Shown: positions 21,168 to 33,138, numbered from the stretch's first letter. The stretch: 64,000 nt of DNA from Utricularia gibba (GCA_002189035.1 NEEC01000007.1:3286001-3350000); one strand, 5' to 3'. Numbers and translations: made by a program. Notes: generated from the letters alone by a model not told the origin.

Positions 21168-23741
21168 ATGCATTCTCCGGCGGTTTTCTCCGTAAATCCG
21201 TTCTCCGTCAGTTTTTCCTTCAGAAACTCGATCGATGATCGCAAGTCTGCGGTGGAGTTATCGAGTATCTTTCCAGTATTCACCAATTTCAGTGCTTCAG
21301 CTGCCGGATTTGCAGTTTGTTGCAGAAATCAGCGCAAGTGTATTGTTACGGAGAGAAGGAACATCTCGTGTCATGTGAAGAGATTTATGGGTAATGAAAA
21401 TGAAGCTTTGACTTCAAGTGAAGATGATGCTACGGGAAACGCAAGCAGCGGATCGACCGCCAGTTTCTTGTCCTTTCTCTGCCCGTTGCTTAAGCTCTTC
21501 TCAGTAAGTGATACTATTGCTTTCTTATAGTACTAGAGCTAATTTCTTTGAGTCGCATTTCAGCTTTAGCGTGGTCATCATTTCTGGGTTTATTTTGTAG
21601 GCTGGAGATCCGTCCGGTGACCGAAACTATCTGCTGGAGGTATTCTGCTCATTTTTACTGTTTTAGATATTTTCAATGGCCCTGCTCTGCGTAGATTGCA
21701 TGCTGTACTGCAACCTCTTTTTTTCTTTATTATAGACGAATCTCGGGACAAACATAACAGCCGTAGCATTGAAGAGTTGAATGTATCTGTTAATGCAACG
21801 TCTGTTTTTCTTTATTGTAGCTTCACTCGAAACTATTGGCCTTTTTGTAGGAGTCTACGTCTTCAATATCCAGTTTAGCAAGGTTTTTTTGGGGGTCTAG
21901 ATCAGTGTATCCTAGTCCAGATGACCATGAGATATTAGATCCCCCACTGCTTCTGCAGCTCTATGAATTTGGTATGCTTCTTTTTTTTTAATCAATGACT
22001 GGATGGCCTTATTTTTTTTTTAAAAAAAAAACAGCTAGATGTCTTCCTCTCTCACATCCTTATCTTAGATGGAAGTGAAAAGTAGTAATTTAATTTGAAA
22101 GGTAATGCAATTTTAACTTCATCCGCCTTGATCTTGGTTTAACTGAAGTATGTAGGATTTGTCAACAGAGGCATGCCCCTTCTGCAGGAGGGTAAGGGAA
22201 GCGATAACTGAAATTGATCTATCTGTGGAGGTATGCAAGAAACATTATATTAAATTTCAAATAAGGAAAAAAAAATGAATATCGGTATTGAATCTCCATT
22301 GATTTCCAGGTTTTTCCATGCCCAAAAGGGTCGAGGAGACATCGGGAAGTTGTCAGGAAACTTGGGGCAAGGAACAGTATGCATTTTGTTCCCTATATCC
22401 GTTTCAGAATACAACATTTTCTTTATTTTTCGACCATGAATCTAATTATAATTTCATTGGAATCATTGATTGCAAGGCCCCAGCTTTATTTTCACCATTT
22501 TCCATTCATCCAAATGCTCAAGTATTCGGTATATCAACATTGTGTAACATAACAAAATTAGAAAAATGCAGGTTTCCTTTCCTTGTAGATCCAAACTCAG
22601 GAACTTCATTGTATGAAAGCGGTGAGTTGCTTCTTATATTTCAGTATGCTTTTTACTTGAATTCATTTACAGCAAGTGAACACCAAATTCCATCATGTTG
22701 TTTGAGGCATTCTTTACTGATCACATTGAGCCAATGGAGAATCTCTTTTCTAGGTGATATTGTAAAATACTTATTCCAGAAATATGGAGGAGAAAGAAGC
22801 CCCTCATTTGGGTTGTTAGAGAGGTGAGTCACTATTTGAGTTTTCAGCATATATTCAATTTTTCATACCCTAACATATTATTATTTTTATTATGAGCGTA
22901 CAGTACCATGCTAACAGGATGGATGCCAACTCTACTTCGAGCAGGCAGAGGAATGACCTTGTGGAAAAATTCCTTTAAGGAGCCGCCGTCTCAGAAAATA
23001 GAACTCTTCTCATTTGAGAACAATCCAGTAAGCATTGGCCGTCATTGCGGTCTCATCCATCCAAAGTTTTTCATTTTTTATGTTGGGGCTCACAATCATT
23101 CGTGCTTCTTTTTTTTTCTTCTGCAGTATTGTAGGATTGTTCGTGAAGCACTTTGTGAGTTGGAGCTTCCATACATAGTTCGTAGCGTTGGTCAAGGATC
23201 AAAGAGAGCAAAGCTCCTATATGAGATATCTGCCTCAAAAGAGGTCATTTTATTAAAATGCTTTACATTCTTACTTGTCAAAATGATCTTTCAGCCAAAT
23301 CGCGCTCCACGCTATGTAGTGTTGTTAGCAGTTCCCATTTCTCAGCATAAAGCACGCACGTTTTAGCAATGTATCATCTAAGTGAGCCTGCCTTGAATGT
23401 ATCATATTCTTTGAACAGATATCTGGTCTCACCTGGAATTTCTTTCCATATTCTTTGAACAGATATCAACAAAGTATCTTCTGGCCCACCAAAATTATCA
23501 TTATCTCACCTTTTTAATTGTTATCGATGAACTTTCGTACGTGTGATTTATGTACTTTACCTCATGCATGGAATCCAGTGCAGTCTTGTTGCCAAGTCAT
23601 ACAACTGAAATGATGTAAATGCAGGTGCCTTACCTGGTTGATCCCAACACAGGAGTGGGACTTGGGGACTACAAGCAGATCGTATCTTACCTGTTTCAAA
23701 CATATTCTTCTGCCAGCGAAAAGGTCTCAGACCTAAGGTGA
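21168..23741 (+). CDS. Plastid-type tandem thioredoxin/GST-N fold protein
   Basis: Ten exons: 21168-21503, 21601-21639, 21851-21971, 22169-22230, 22310-22376, 22572-22621, 22754-22823, 22904-23027, 23127-23243 and 23625-23741, about 367 aa. A Ser/Phe/Arg-rich leader suggests plastid import. Two GST N-terminal-like domains follow. The first has a redox-type CPFCRRVREA motif, FPFLVDPNSG and DIVKYLFQKYG. The second has YCRIVREALCELELPY and VPYLVDPNTG with IVSYLFQTYS; its first cysteine is not conserved. Plant relatives are annotated as thioredoxin-family or GST-like proteins, and their partners are unknown. The junction of exons 5 and 6 (22376/22572) is one base short of keeping the FPFLVDP frame. 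The donor after exon 9 (GTCATT) is weak. Confidence 0.85.
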
Positions 23742-24774
23742 ACGAACCTTCTTTCTTTGTACGGGCTCAAACAATTCTTTCCATATTCTCTTCGATGGCG
23801 CGGTCTGAAACATCTGTGTTCTTGAATGTAAATTTAAGTGGTGAAATTGATTGGTAGGTGACAAATGCCAAGTCATTTTGGAATGTAATGAAGGTTGGGA
23901 GAGCCAAGCAGACGCCCAGGCCAGTCAGCCTTCTCTATTAAAGAAAAAAATGGTTGACATCAATGTTCGAATTTAAAAAAAAAAAAATGAATGTTGCATA
24001 TGACACAAAAAGCAAAATTTCAAATACAATGATTAAATTTTAATAAAATTTTAAAAAATATATTTCATTTAAAAAATCCAAAATTTGAAAGGTTGAATAA
24101 AATCTTGAAAAATATCAATCTGTTGAAATGAGATGATGAATGTAAAAAGACATTTGCAACCTTCAAGGAGTATCTAATGTCTCCATCAACCTCTTTTCAT
24201 GAAACCATTCTCAAGATTACCTATGAGAGCAATCTCTTAAGTTAAGTGAGTATGGTTGTTTTGGTGTGGAACTTTAAAATTGGCTAGACATTGCTCGGGA
24301 GGATTTTACAAAAGGATATCTATCTACAATTCATTTGGCTTGAAATAAGGCTCTTTTCAGCTACGGGAAATCCAAAGTTTTCTACAATAGAATTAACAGC
24401 TATGCATCCGAAAATCATGAACGAAAGCAAGAAAAGTTGTGGCAAAATGGCTCATTCTAAATAGTTGGCTCCAATGGATTTATATTTGAAACCAGTTGAA
24501 ACCATATCCCTCTTCACTAAATAATTAATCACGTGCGCTCAAAGTGTCCAACTTAAGCAAAAATAGAGGGAAAATTAGAATCAAAGAAGGAAGGAGACAA
24601 AGGAGGGGTCGAAGAGAAGGTGTTATTTTCAAAAACTGAGTTCGAAATTACAAGGATTGATTTTATAATAGAAAAAATAACGATCATCTTTTTTACAAAA
24701 ACTATTCTTCCTTAAATAAATATTTTTTTTAATCTTATCATTCTTCTTTTCAGTTGTATTCATTGTTTAGACCA
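23742..24774. other. Intergenic DNA after the gene island
   Basis: Probably the 3' UTR and then AT-rich sequence, with an A tract near 23980 and no coding motif that I could name. Short words around 24150-24400 read like worn transposon sequence but cannot be assigned. Confidence 0.3.
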
Positions 24775-25060
24775 ATCTTGAATTTTAGGAAATATCCCAA
24801 CTTTCTCTTTTCTTTCTGAATTCCTTCTTCTTTTAAGGCTTTGAGTTTTATCTTTGTTTCTATTCTTGCCTTGATTTGATTTGTTTATCATGAAATCTTG
24901 TATTCCTGCATAATTGAGATTAATAAGATCAGATGATGTAAGATTACTCCACATTGTAGAGGATCTTTATTACCAAGGATCAACATGTAGAAAGGTGCGG
25001 TGGATCAACTGGGCACCTTCTCAAGTAAAACTAGATGCATTAGTGCCCTTCCAATGAATA
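24775..25060. repeat. Diverged direct repeat, copy 1 (gypsy 3' end)
   Basis: This stretch and 26095-26380 align in the same orientation over about 280 bases. Shared landmarks are a TTTTAGGAAATATC-like start, a T-rich middle ending in ATGAAATCTTGTATTCCT-like text, and a TTACCAAGGATCAA/CCCAAGGATGAA end. Read on the minus strand, the junction encodes a LVIKILY/GDKDFL-like remnant of a gypsy polyprotein end. These are therefore likely 3' ends of two copies of one element. Confidence 0.5.
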
Positions 25061-25400
25061 AGGAACTGAAAAAGAGGATGGTTGGGACAGGCAATGAGAC
25101 AATGATCCAAAATACAAATAGAACATGAATTAAAGGAGGCATCAATGGAGCAAGAGGGCAAAGTTGTTGATGGAATAAATTTTTGATTGATGCATTTGGT
25201 CAAAAGTGAGACATGAGATACTAGGTGCATCTTGCTGTCTAGGGGTAAAGCAAGGTGATAGCCTATAGTCTCAATCTTCTCCAAAACTAGATATGGTCCA
25301 AAATGTTGGCATGCCAATTTCAGATTCCAATGAACAGCCAAAAAATTTTGCTAATATGGTTACAACTTCAAGGAAACTTCATTTCGGAGCAATCTTGGTC
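24960..25400 (-). pseudogene. Ty3/gypsy integrase C-terminus fragment
   Basis: The minus-strand frame at 25341-25021 contains LACQHFGPYLVLEKIETIGYH, LALP, and HLVSHVSLLTKC, the conserved beta-barrel/GPY region that follows the integrase core in chromodomain-type gypsy elements. An FLIHWKG-like chromodomain remnant comes near its end. Shifted frames upstream (to about 25400) continue it. Stops and the lack of neighbouring core residues mark it as a relic. Confidence 0.75.
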
Positions 25401-25479
25401 AGCATAGAATTTCATTTTATTTTGTGCTTGTACCAAATATTGCTTAGGTGTGTTTATAAGTTGGAGATATTCTTCTAAG

Positions 25480-27080
25480 CTAGGTATAAGGGCCATGCTT
25501 GTGGACCCTAGCAGTGCTCTAAGCAGATGCGTTGAAAAGTAATCATATAATGCATTGTCTTGTACCTATTCTTATATTTTAGTAATCCATTCTGAAGGAT
25601 GAAATTATGGCGTGACAAAGGATCCTGAAGTTTGCCAATGTACACAACTTCTAATATTAGGTCGCTTTGTAGTTGAGTTGTAGTTCATTCAAACAATGAG
25701 ATTGTAAAATTGAAATGAAATGCACAAAAAGTATTTGTGAGATAACATAAGCCACCTTGTTTTCTTTCCCTTACTTATAGTGATTTCAAATTCAAAATTA
25801 GGAGTTTGCACATCCATTTTGTTTTCAAAGAATGTGCCTAATCCTTGTTCTTTTACAAAAGGGAATGCTATGTTGATTCATTTTGAATATAAAAGAATAT
25901 TCAATTAGGTAGTGTTTCCAATAAAATACTGCTTGAACAAGTATGATTAACTTTTTTTGATAAATAGATAATCTTTTATATTTCTCTCCCAAGGGCATTA
26001 ATTTGTCTCAACCAGTACATAGAATGGTTGATATTGCTAATCTTGATACTGACATCACTTAAAAGTATAATTAAAGAAATACATAGAATTTCAGGAAATA
26101 TCTCAACTTTCTCCTTTATTTTTGGATTTATTTTTCTTTATGGTTTTGGATTTCCTCTTTGTCCATGGTCTTGGCTAGATTTCATTTTTTTTCTTCATTA
26201 AATCTTGTCTTCCTATGAAATTCAAAATAATTAGATTAGATGGTGGTGCATGTATAACATTATCCCTCATTACAAAAAATCCTTGTCCCCAAGGATGAAG
26301 ATTTAAAAATTTGGGGTGGATCTATTAAGCATTTTCCAAGTAACAGTGGATGGCTGAGTGTACTCTCAATGGACAAGGAGATGATAAGAATAGTGATGAT
26401 AATTTATTAGTGATATTTTGTATATCCGTTTCAATTATAATGATGTTTATATTGATGATAATTTATAGCATCAATATGCTCAACAAACTGATACATCATT
26501 GCTAGCTATAAACATATACTAATCAATCATCAGAAGTAACATTAACAATAGTTATTAAAATTGCCAAAGATCTGGATGAAAATTGAAAGTTTCTATTGTT
26601 AATAGGCTTTTTTCTGATTATAATATTCTTTTAAATTTCCTTATTTCATAAATTTAACATTTTGATATAGTGTTTGGGTACAAAGACTATTACAGTCATT
26701 TGGCAAGTGATAAATTTATTAGTTTATATTATAGCATTAATATATCTAGTAGTAAAATTAAATATTTTTAGTATGATTTCCAATATTTTGTTACTTTTAA
26801 TATTCTTTATATTTTATGTATAAAAATGGAATCGATAACTTAATTTACCTTCATTTTTAATGTTTATTTGATAAGTATTAATAGTATCTTCTTGGGGCAA
26901 ATAGAGTTTAATTTATATGTATAAAATTGTAAGATCCAAGTGCGAGGAAGAGGCATAATAGATTAGTTCCAATACTTATCGTCTCAAGGCCTTCTTGTGT
27001 CATGAGGCGGGTTCGGGAGACTTATGTGCAGTGGGACTACACACCAAGACCAGACACACATTTATTGGGAGCCCCAGATG
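25480..27080. other. AT-rich intergenic DNA with the second gypsy-end repeat (26095-26380)
   Basis: Apart from the second copy of the repeat described at 24775, I see no gene. The region at 26400-26900 is extremely AT-rich. A small GC-rich patch at about 26930-27080 has no recognisable content. Confidence 0.35.
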
Positions 27081-27443
27081 CTGACGAGTGATAATATACA
27101 AATTTTTATGTTTTTAGTCTATAAAAATTATTATCTTATATTATGATTTGAATGTTTATTATATTATTTTAAGTGTTTTTTTATAGTTTATGGATAATTA
27201 TAACTTTAAGTGTATTTGATTTATTCCATCAGTTACTAACCAATTTTGAATGCAGCAGAAAAGTCGTAAAACCAAGGCCGAACATGAATTTAGCATAGCC
27301 ATCAGTCAATAGGACACACAGCACGAAGGGGAGACAATTGAGTATAATTTTTACCGCATCAGAGTGTAGGTCAGAAATCGTACTTGTGTTGGAAAAGCTA
27401 GTAGCCACTAGCAGCCTATCTAACTTTTACCAACTCATCCACT

Positions 27444-27690
27444 GGAAAAATCAATATAAATAATATTGTTTATTAAAATCATTATATTAATAATGTTATG
27501 CGTCATTACTAGTGGCGCTTTGATATTTGCAATGAATGGCTCCATCAGCAATGGTGCCTTAGAGAAAGCTCCATCATTGATGGTGCCTTAGAGAAGGCTC
27601 CATCATTGATGGCGCCTTAGGTAACACTCCGTTCGTGATAGCGCCTTAGATAAGGCACCATACGTGATGGTGCTTTAGATCTACTAAGTC
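27444..27690. repeat. MULE left terminal region with palindromic subterminal repeats
   Basis: After the AT-rich TIR come five copies of a near-palindrome of the type CCATCATTGATGGTGCC, about 27545-27670, each joined by TTAGA(G/T)AA-like linkers. Equivalent units occur inverted at the right end. They could be transposase-binding sites, which is an inference. Confidence 0.7.
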
Positions 27691-27873
27691 CATACTTCTC
27701 CTTCTATATATATCTCACATCTTCATAAATTTTTTCATTCATCTTCAAAGTTGAGTAAAATCTGAGTTGAAGAAAATTTTGGTAATATCGTTTTTTCATT
27801 TTATAGTATTATTTATTTAGAATTTTTATATTTCATAATAATTGATTACATATATTTATTTTATCATTTCAGA

Positions 27874-30243
27874 ATGGATAAATATACTAGCGATTTTTTT
27901 GATTTTTTGGGAATGCCATCTGATTTGCCCTACAATGAGGGTGAAAGTTCGCATACTCCGTCATGGTCTTGCACCAATATGCCAAATGTTAATTATGGAG
28001 GTACTTATTTTATTACACATGTTAAGACATCCATTTTTTTATATTTGTAATAATTAATTGTATTGTAGGTGTATCTCCGAGTCTTCAATTATCATTATCT
28101 TTAAACCATGATAACAGTCCAAGTGTGAACGTGGCTGAAGGATTCCCCATAGAAGGTAATTTTAGTGAGATTAAGTCTTAATATATGAAATTATTATCAT
28201 TAATTGTTTTTTTAAGATATGGTCGACCTTGATGATGACGGTGGAGACACCGACTCGAGTGAGGATTCTGAAGCCCCACCAACAAATGTTTGTGAGGACG
28301 AAGCACCAGAGACCGGAATTGAGGCACCTCGTGCAGTACAATTGCCCGGATCTCGCTCTCGACGATTCTCTGGGGTGTTTCGTGAGGGAGGAATACCCTC
28401 TATCCAAAACAATCCGGTAAACACTTTCGTATCCGAAGAATTTAAATATGGTGGCAAATATAGGCGATAAATTGGGAATTGCATTTACTAGTAAAGTTCT
28501 GCCCACTATCATATAAAACGAGGATATGAATTCATTGTTCCTATTAGTCAGCCCACATTCTGGGAGGGCAAATGTGCTCGTGCTAACATGGATCCTAAGT
28601 GTTATTGGCGCATAAGGATTATGCGATCTGCACGTGATGGAGTTTGGTAAGTATCGGTCTATGACTTTCCACATACTTGCATGACATATATGGATGGAGC
28701 GCAACATCGCAACCTTTCTGGTTTATTCATTGGATATGAACTTATGCATACTGCACATAGAGGAGGTATAGTTTAAATATTTCTTAATTTTTTTAACATA
28801 GTTTATATTTTTAATAACTTTTCTTTTTTGTAGAGATTAAGGTTGCAGATGCTCGAAAATGTATTTTTGAGAAATATCAAAAGAAGATTACTTATGAACG
28901 TGCGTGGTAAGGTGCTCAACTTGCTTTTGAGTTGGTCTATGGAACATGGGAATCATCAGTGCAAAAACTACCTGCATTATTTTTGTCAATCACGCAAGCC
29001 AATCCGGGTACAGTGGTCTCATGAGACTGCTTTCCCACTATTACAGGAGATGATCATAAAATCATGCACTATGTTTTTTGGGCCTACGATCCCTTTATTC
29101 GAGCATTCAAGTTTTGCAGGCCTATTGTTATGATTGATGCCACCTTTTTATATGGACGTTATGACCACAAGTTGCTCGTGGCCACTACTAAGGATCGAGG
29201 TGGTCACATCCTACCATTAGCTTGTGCATTTGTCGACAAGGAGAGTAGAGATGCATATCTTTGGTTTATTGATTTGCTAGATGAGCATTTTTTTTGTTGA
29301 GGCCAGGGTAGTATAATCTCGGATAGAGCTGCAGGCATCCTTGCAGCTGTGAGGAATTACGTTGGGTTTCAAGAAGGCCGTCTGACCCACTTTTGGTGTT
29401 TGCGTCATTATGTTTCCAACTTCAACAAGAAGTTTGGAAGCAAAATACTTAAGCAAATGGCTTACAACGCCGGAGCAACATGTGATCCAAGAAAGATGAT
29501 GATGTACCTCGAACAAAAGAAAAATCCAATGGCTTATGCATGGTTCTTTGAGCCGGAAAATGGTCCATATGAGAGATGGGCACTCTCATATGATTCTGGC
29601 AGACGCTACGGGAATCTAACTTCTAATGCAACAGAGATCATGAACAACGTTCTCAAGGTTTGCCGTCGGTTTCCCTCAGATACAATTGTTGAGACTACGT
29701 TGTACAAGTCAGCTACCATCCTCCGCGAGCGTAAAGTGGAGATCACCTCGAAGACAGAAAACCACCAGGTATTATGTTTGAGGTTACTTAATTTCGAATA
29801 TTTTTAATGTTTTATTATTTTACTTTATGTATAGCACTTGTTATCTGTGTGTGGAGGCGCTCTCAGATGAGGCAAAACGTTTTTGGGATAGAGCACGTGA
29901 ACGAGCTAAGACACACAAGGTGCGTCAATTCGAGACGGCGAATATGTCATTTCAGATTGAAGTCGTCAGCCGTGGGAAAGGGAGACGCTATCGTTATAGA
30001 GTGATGCTTTGTGATCAAACTTGTAGTTGCGGAAAGTGGACTAAGTATGGTGTTCCATGCTCTCATGTTGTTGCTGCTGCTGAAGAGGTTTTCAATCCTC
30101 TTGACTCTGATACCTATGTCCCTTACCCGGGCTGGACCATATACCATGATCCTACACGCCGTCGGACTATTGTTGGCAGACAACGTCGCACAAGAATACA
30201 CAACGAGATGGATTGGGGAGTGAATCCACCACCAGCAGAATAG
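27874..30243 (+). pseudogene. Mutator (MuDR) transposase with SWIM zinc finger, broken
   Basis: Exons 27874-28000, about 28070-28155 and 28217 onward encode an acidic N-terminus (MDKYTSDFFDFLGMPSDLP). They are followed by the MuDR DNA-binding region with WRIRIMRSARDGVW, YDFPHTC and HRNLSGLFI. The DDE core is at about 29060-29290 (VMIDATFLYGRYDHKLLVAT, PLACAFVDKESRDAYLWFID) and 29310-29420 (IISDRAAGILAAV, FWCLRHY). The SWIM zinc finger CSCGKWTKYGVPCSHVVAAA is near 30030, before a stop at 30243. Breaks: a frame change at about 28466 after KYGGKYR, a stop after GVW near 28645, a stop after HFFC near 29298, and others. The catalytic order is complete, but the protein cannot be made as one piece. 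Confidence 0.85.
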
Positions 30244-30378
30244 TCTGATAAATTTGGTTTTTTATGGTTTGAACTTTGATTAATTGCTAGTTGGAGTTAT
30301 TTATTTTGGATATTTTATTTATTGTTGTTTTCAAACTACTTTCATAAAAATAGCTTATTCGATAACAACAAAACACAT

Positions 30379-32422
30379 CTACTCATGCCTACGCTGCCGT
30401 GATGATGATGGACGGGTCGCATCATGTGGACCACTATATGGTGGTGGAAATGGGAATCTCCAATACCCATGTCCCCTCCTAGCACTAGACTGGCTCGATC
30501 CTGCATGGGGCATCATGAATTCTGAGTAAGGAGGCGGCCAAGGATATGACGGAGTCATAGCTAAGAGTGGTGGTCGCATATAGGAAGAAGGAGCCTCGCA
30601 TGTTGATGGTCTACTCGTTGGTGCCGCATACTGCTGAAGCAACTCTGCATTGAAATCCTCATATGCTTGGTCCATGTGGACCTGTGCAGGGTCATCATCA
30701 CTAGGTAGCGGTGAGTGATGTGCCACGAGTGACTGGCTCCATCCAAGCTGTTGGCTAAGACCCTCATATGCCCATGTTGCTTCTTGATCCTCAGCACGAA
30801 ATCTATCTAGCTGTGCGACCTGAAAACAAACAAGATATCAGAAATAAGTTGACACGATCTAACTCATATTTGCACAAAGGATTATTTTACCGCATAAGCT
30901 ATCGGCTCTGCATCTCCACCTCGATATCCATCACCCTTCTCTCGTCTTCTTCCAAGATACAACAATGCATGCGGCCTATACCAAGTCATGTACGCCGCCT
31001 CAGACACTGTAGGGATGTCATACATCTGGAGAATGTGAGTGTGCCTAGATGTCCACAAAGCTATACGTGCAGCATGCTCCAACGTCCAATCAGTATCGTA
31101 GGAGTCTTTGGTAAACTTATGTTCTGCAGGATATCGATCTGGAGGGAGTGGAATAACACGGCCACATCCAAATTGACGAGAAACTCGATCAGGGCACTGG
31201 GGCTCCACTCGAGATGCATATATCATCGGACCGGCATACTGCCAAAGCATAGGATCACATTCCGGAACACACATTAAACGTATATCCTCGTAAGGAGTCC
31301 ACTCAAACTGTCCAAGAAACAATGAAATGTCTGTCATGACAATATCCACGGTTCAACGAAAAATAAATTTATATGAAAACAATGTACCTCGTCATCCCCG
31401 CAAACCAAATCAAGTGTGTCACAGATTGGTTCTAACTTGTGGGAGACCACATTTGAGTGGTCGAGCCAACCTTCAAACCTCCAACCATTCACGGACGGTT
31501 TAAACCCCTCGCCCTCCCAATATACATCATGTGGGAAATGACGCTTCAGTATAGGACGTAGAGATGAGATCTGAGTATATGCCCACAGCTGCATAAAAAA
31601 CATTATAATATGATAAATTTTAACGTATATAATACTAATAGGGAAATCAAGAAATTGAACCTGAAGAAGACGATGGGCACCACCCATTGTAACTCGCCTA
31701 AGCGCACACAAATCAAGCTCGCGATATAAATTCGCTAGGACAGTTGTCCCCCAACTAGTAGTCATCCAACGATCTTGATCTGCCATCCAATCAAGGACAC
31801 TTAACTTGGCACGGTTACCGGTGGAATCCTGGAAAAAAACCCCACAACAGACTAATAGTACCATCGCACGAGCAAAACGTACAACTTCCTCCTCAAGAGT
31901 CTCCGCTGTGATACCAATATATGTATCATCAATGTATGTCTGAAGACCAGTCATAATGAACTGTGAATCACCAACAATGAAGGTCTCCTCAGGCTCCCAT
32001 CCAAAGTGTTCGACACATAGTTCATGCCATTCCTGTGTTGTGCGTTTTGTGCGAGTGTGAACCATCGGTATACCATCAATACGAAGACCCCACAGCATAG
32101 AAACATCTTGGAAAGTGATCGTGGCCTCTCCACATGGTAAGAAGAAGGTGTGCGTCTCTGGACGCCATCTCTCAACTAAAGGTGTGAGTAAATTGGGGTC
32201 TGGTTCCATTCGTAATGTCTTAAGAACTCCATAAAAACTCCAATCATCAAGATATCTTGCAGTCCTCTCCTCCCATGATCTGCCTGCCAGGAATTTGTAG
32301 CTATGTTTGAATTGCATCGTTTTACGATCTGATCCCTGTAATAGACCATAAGTAATGTGTTGTTGCTGCATATCCAATAGGATCGGATCCTCAGGACCAT
32401 GAACTCTTAAACGTGACGACAT
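30379..32422 (-). CDS. Plant mobile domain (PMD / MAIN-like) protein borne on the MULE
   Basis: Four exons on the minus strand, all in phase and without a stop: 32422-31661, 31588-31388, 31307-30891 and 30819-30379, 606 aa, with GT-AG borders at every intron. The N-terminus reads RSWEERTARYLDDWSFYG, followed by LVERWRPETHTFFLPCGEATITFQDV and MLWGLRIDG, the hallmark of the plant mobile (aminotransferase-like) domain. Further on are VLDWMADQDRW, FEWTPYEDIRLMCVPECDPM and PDRVSRQFG. The C-terminal tail is Pro/Ser/Tyr-rich. Relatives are of two kinds: transposon-borne copies and the host MAIN/MAIL proteins that act in nuclear silencing and meristem maintenance. It is on the same element as a dead transposase, yet itself intact. 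Confidence 0.85.
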
Positions 32423-32945
32423 GTCAATCTACAAAAAAAACATTACATATTTGACAAGAAATAATATAATAAATTAAATATATTATTCAATAATAAAAAC
32501 ATATTATTCATAAAAAAAATCTTACGTCAACGTACAAAAAAATGTAAAACAAATTGATAAATATCATATATGTAATAAAAAAATCATGACAAATTAATAA
32601 AGAAAATTATTAATCAAACAATAAAAAAATTAAATAACTAACTTAATTATTTTCCTGCAATCAAAAAATTAAAATATCAAAACTTGCGAATATATAAAAA
32701 ATTCATAGTCTTACCCTTGTAATCAAAATGTTTTTTGATCACAATTTACACTTGTAGAATATGAAGAACGCTCATGGTATTTATAAGGAGAATGTACCAA
32801 TAGAACAAGTGAGCGTGCTTGAGGAATGGAAGGGTATTTATAAGGAGAATGTAGTGAGCGTGCTTGAGTAATGGAAGGGGAGCATGGGCTCCTGCCATTG
32901 AGAGTACCGAGGGGAATGGAAGGGGAGTGGGCTCCTGCAATTGGG
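32423..32945. other. AT-rich upstream region of the PMD gene within the MULE
   Basis: Strongly A/T-rich until about 32740, then a 50-60 bp direct duplication (AAGGAGAATGTA and GTGAGCGTGCTTGAG words at about 32785-32880, each occurring twice). It is presumably the leader or promoter of the leftward PMD gene. There is no coding potential. Confidence 0.45.
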
Positions 32946-33138
32946 AGCACCAAGGCGCCATCAGTGATGGTGCTATGCTGTATGCACTTGGAGGCACCAT
33001 CAGTGATGGCGTTCTTTAGCATACGGTTCCTAAAGCGCCATCAATAATGGTGTGATAAACAAAGCGCCACTACTAATCACATATACTATTATTAATATAT
33101 TGTATTTAATAAATAATATTATTTATATTACTTTTTCC
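32940..33138. repeat. MULE right terminal region with inverted subterminal repeats
   Basis: Three GCGCCATCAGTGATGGTGC-type palindromes (about 32953, 32994 and 33033) are followed by AGCGCCACTACTAATCAC and the AT-rich outer TIR ending CTTTTTCC at 33138. It is the inverted counterpart of the left end. Confidence 0.75.

Larger units (their letters stand above)
27444..33138. mobile_element. Mutator-like element (MULE) carrying a plant-mobile-domain gene
   Basis: Terminal inverted repeats begin GGAAAAATCAATATAAATAA at 27444 and, in the complement of the right end, GGAAAAAGTAATATAAATAA at 33138. They remain alignable for about 80 bases, through TTTATTAAA, ATATTAATAAT and TAGTGGCGCTTTG. Nine bases on each side, TCATCCACT (27435-27443) and TCACCCCCT (33139-33147), match at seven positions, the size expected for Mutator target duplication. 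The corresponding unfilled sequence in the other LTR of gypsy A reads TCACACCCT. The element holds a transposase relic on + and a plant-mobile-domain gene on -, tail to tail. Confidence 0.85.
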
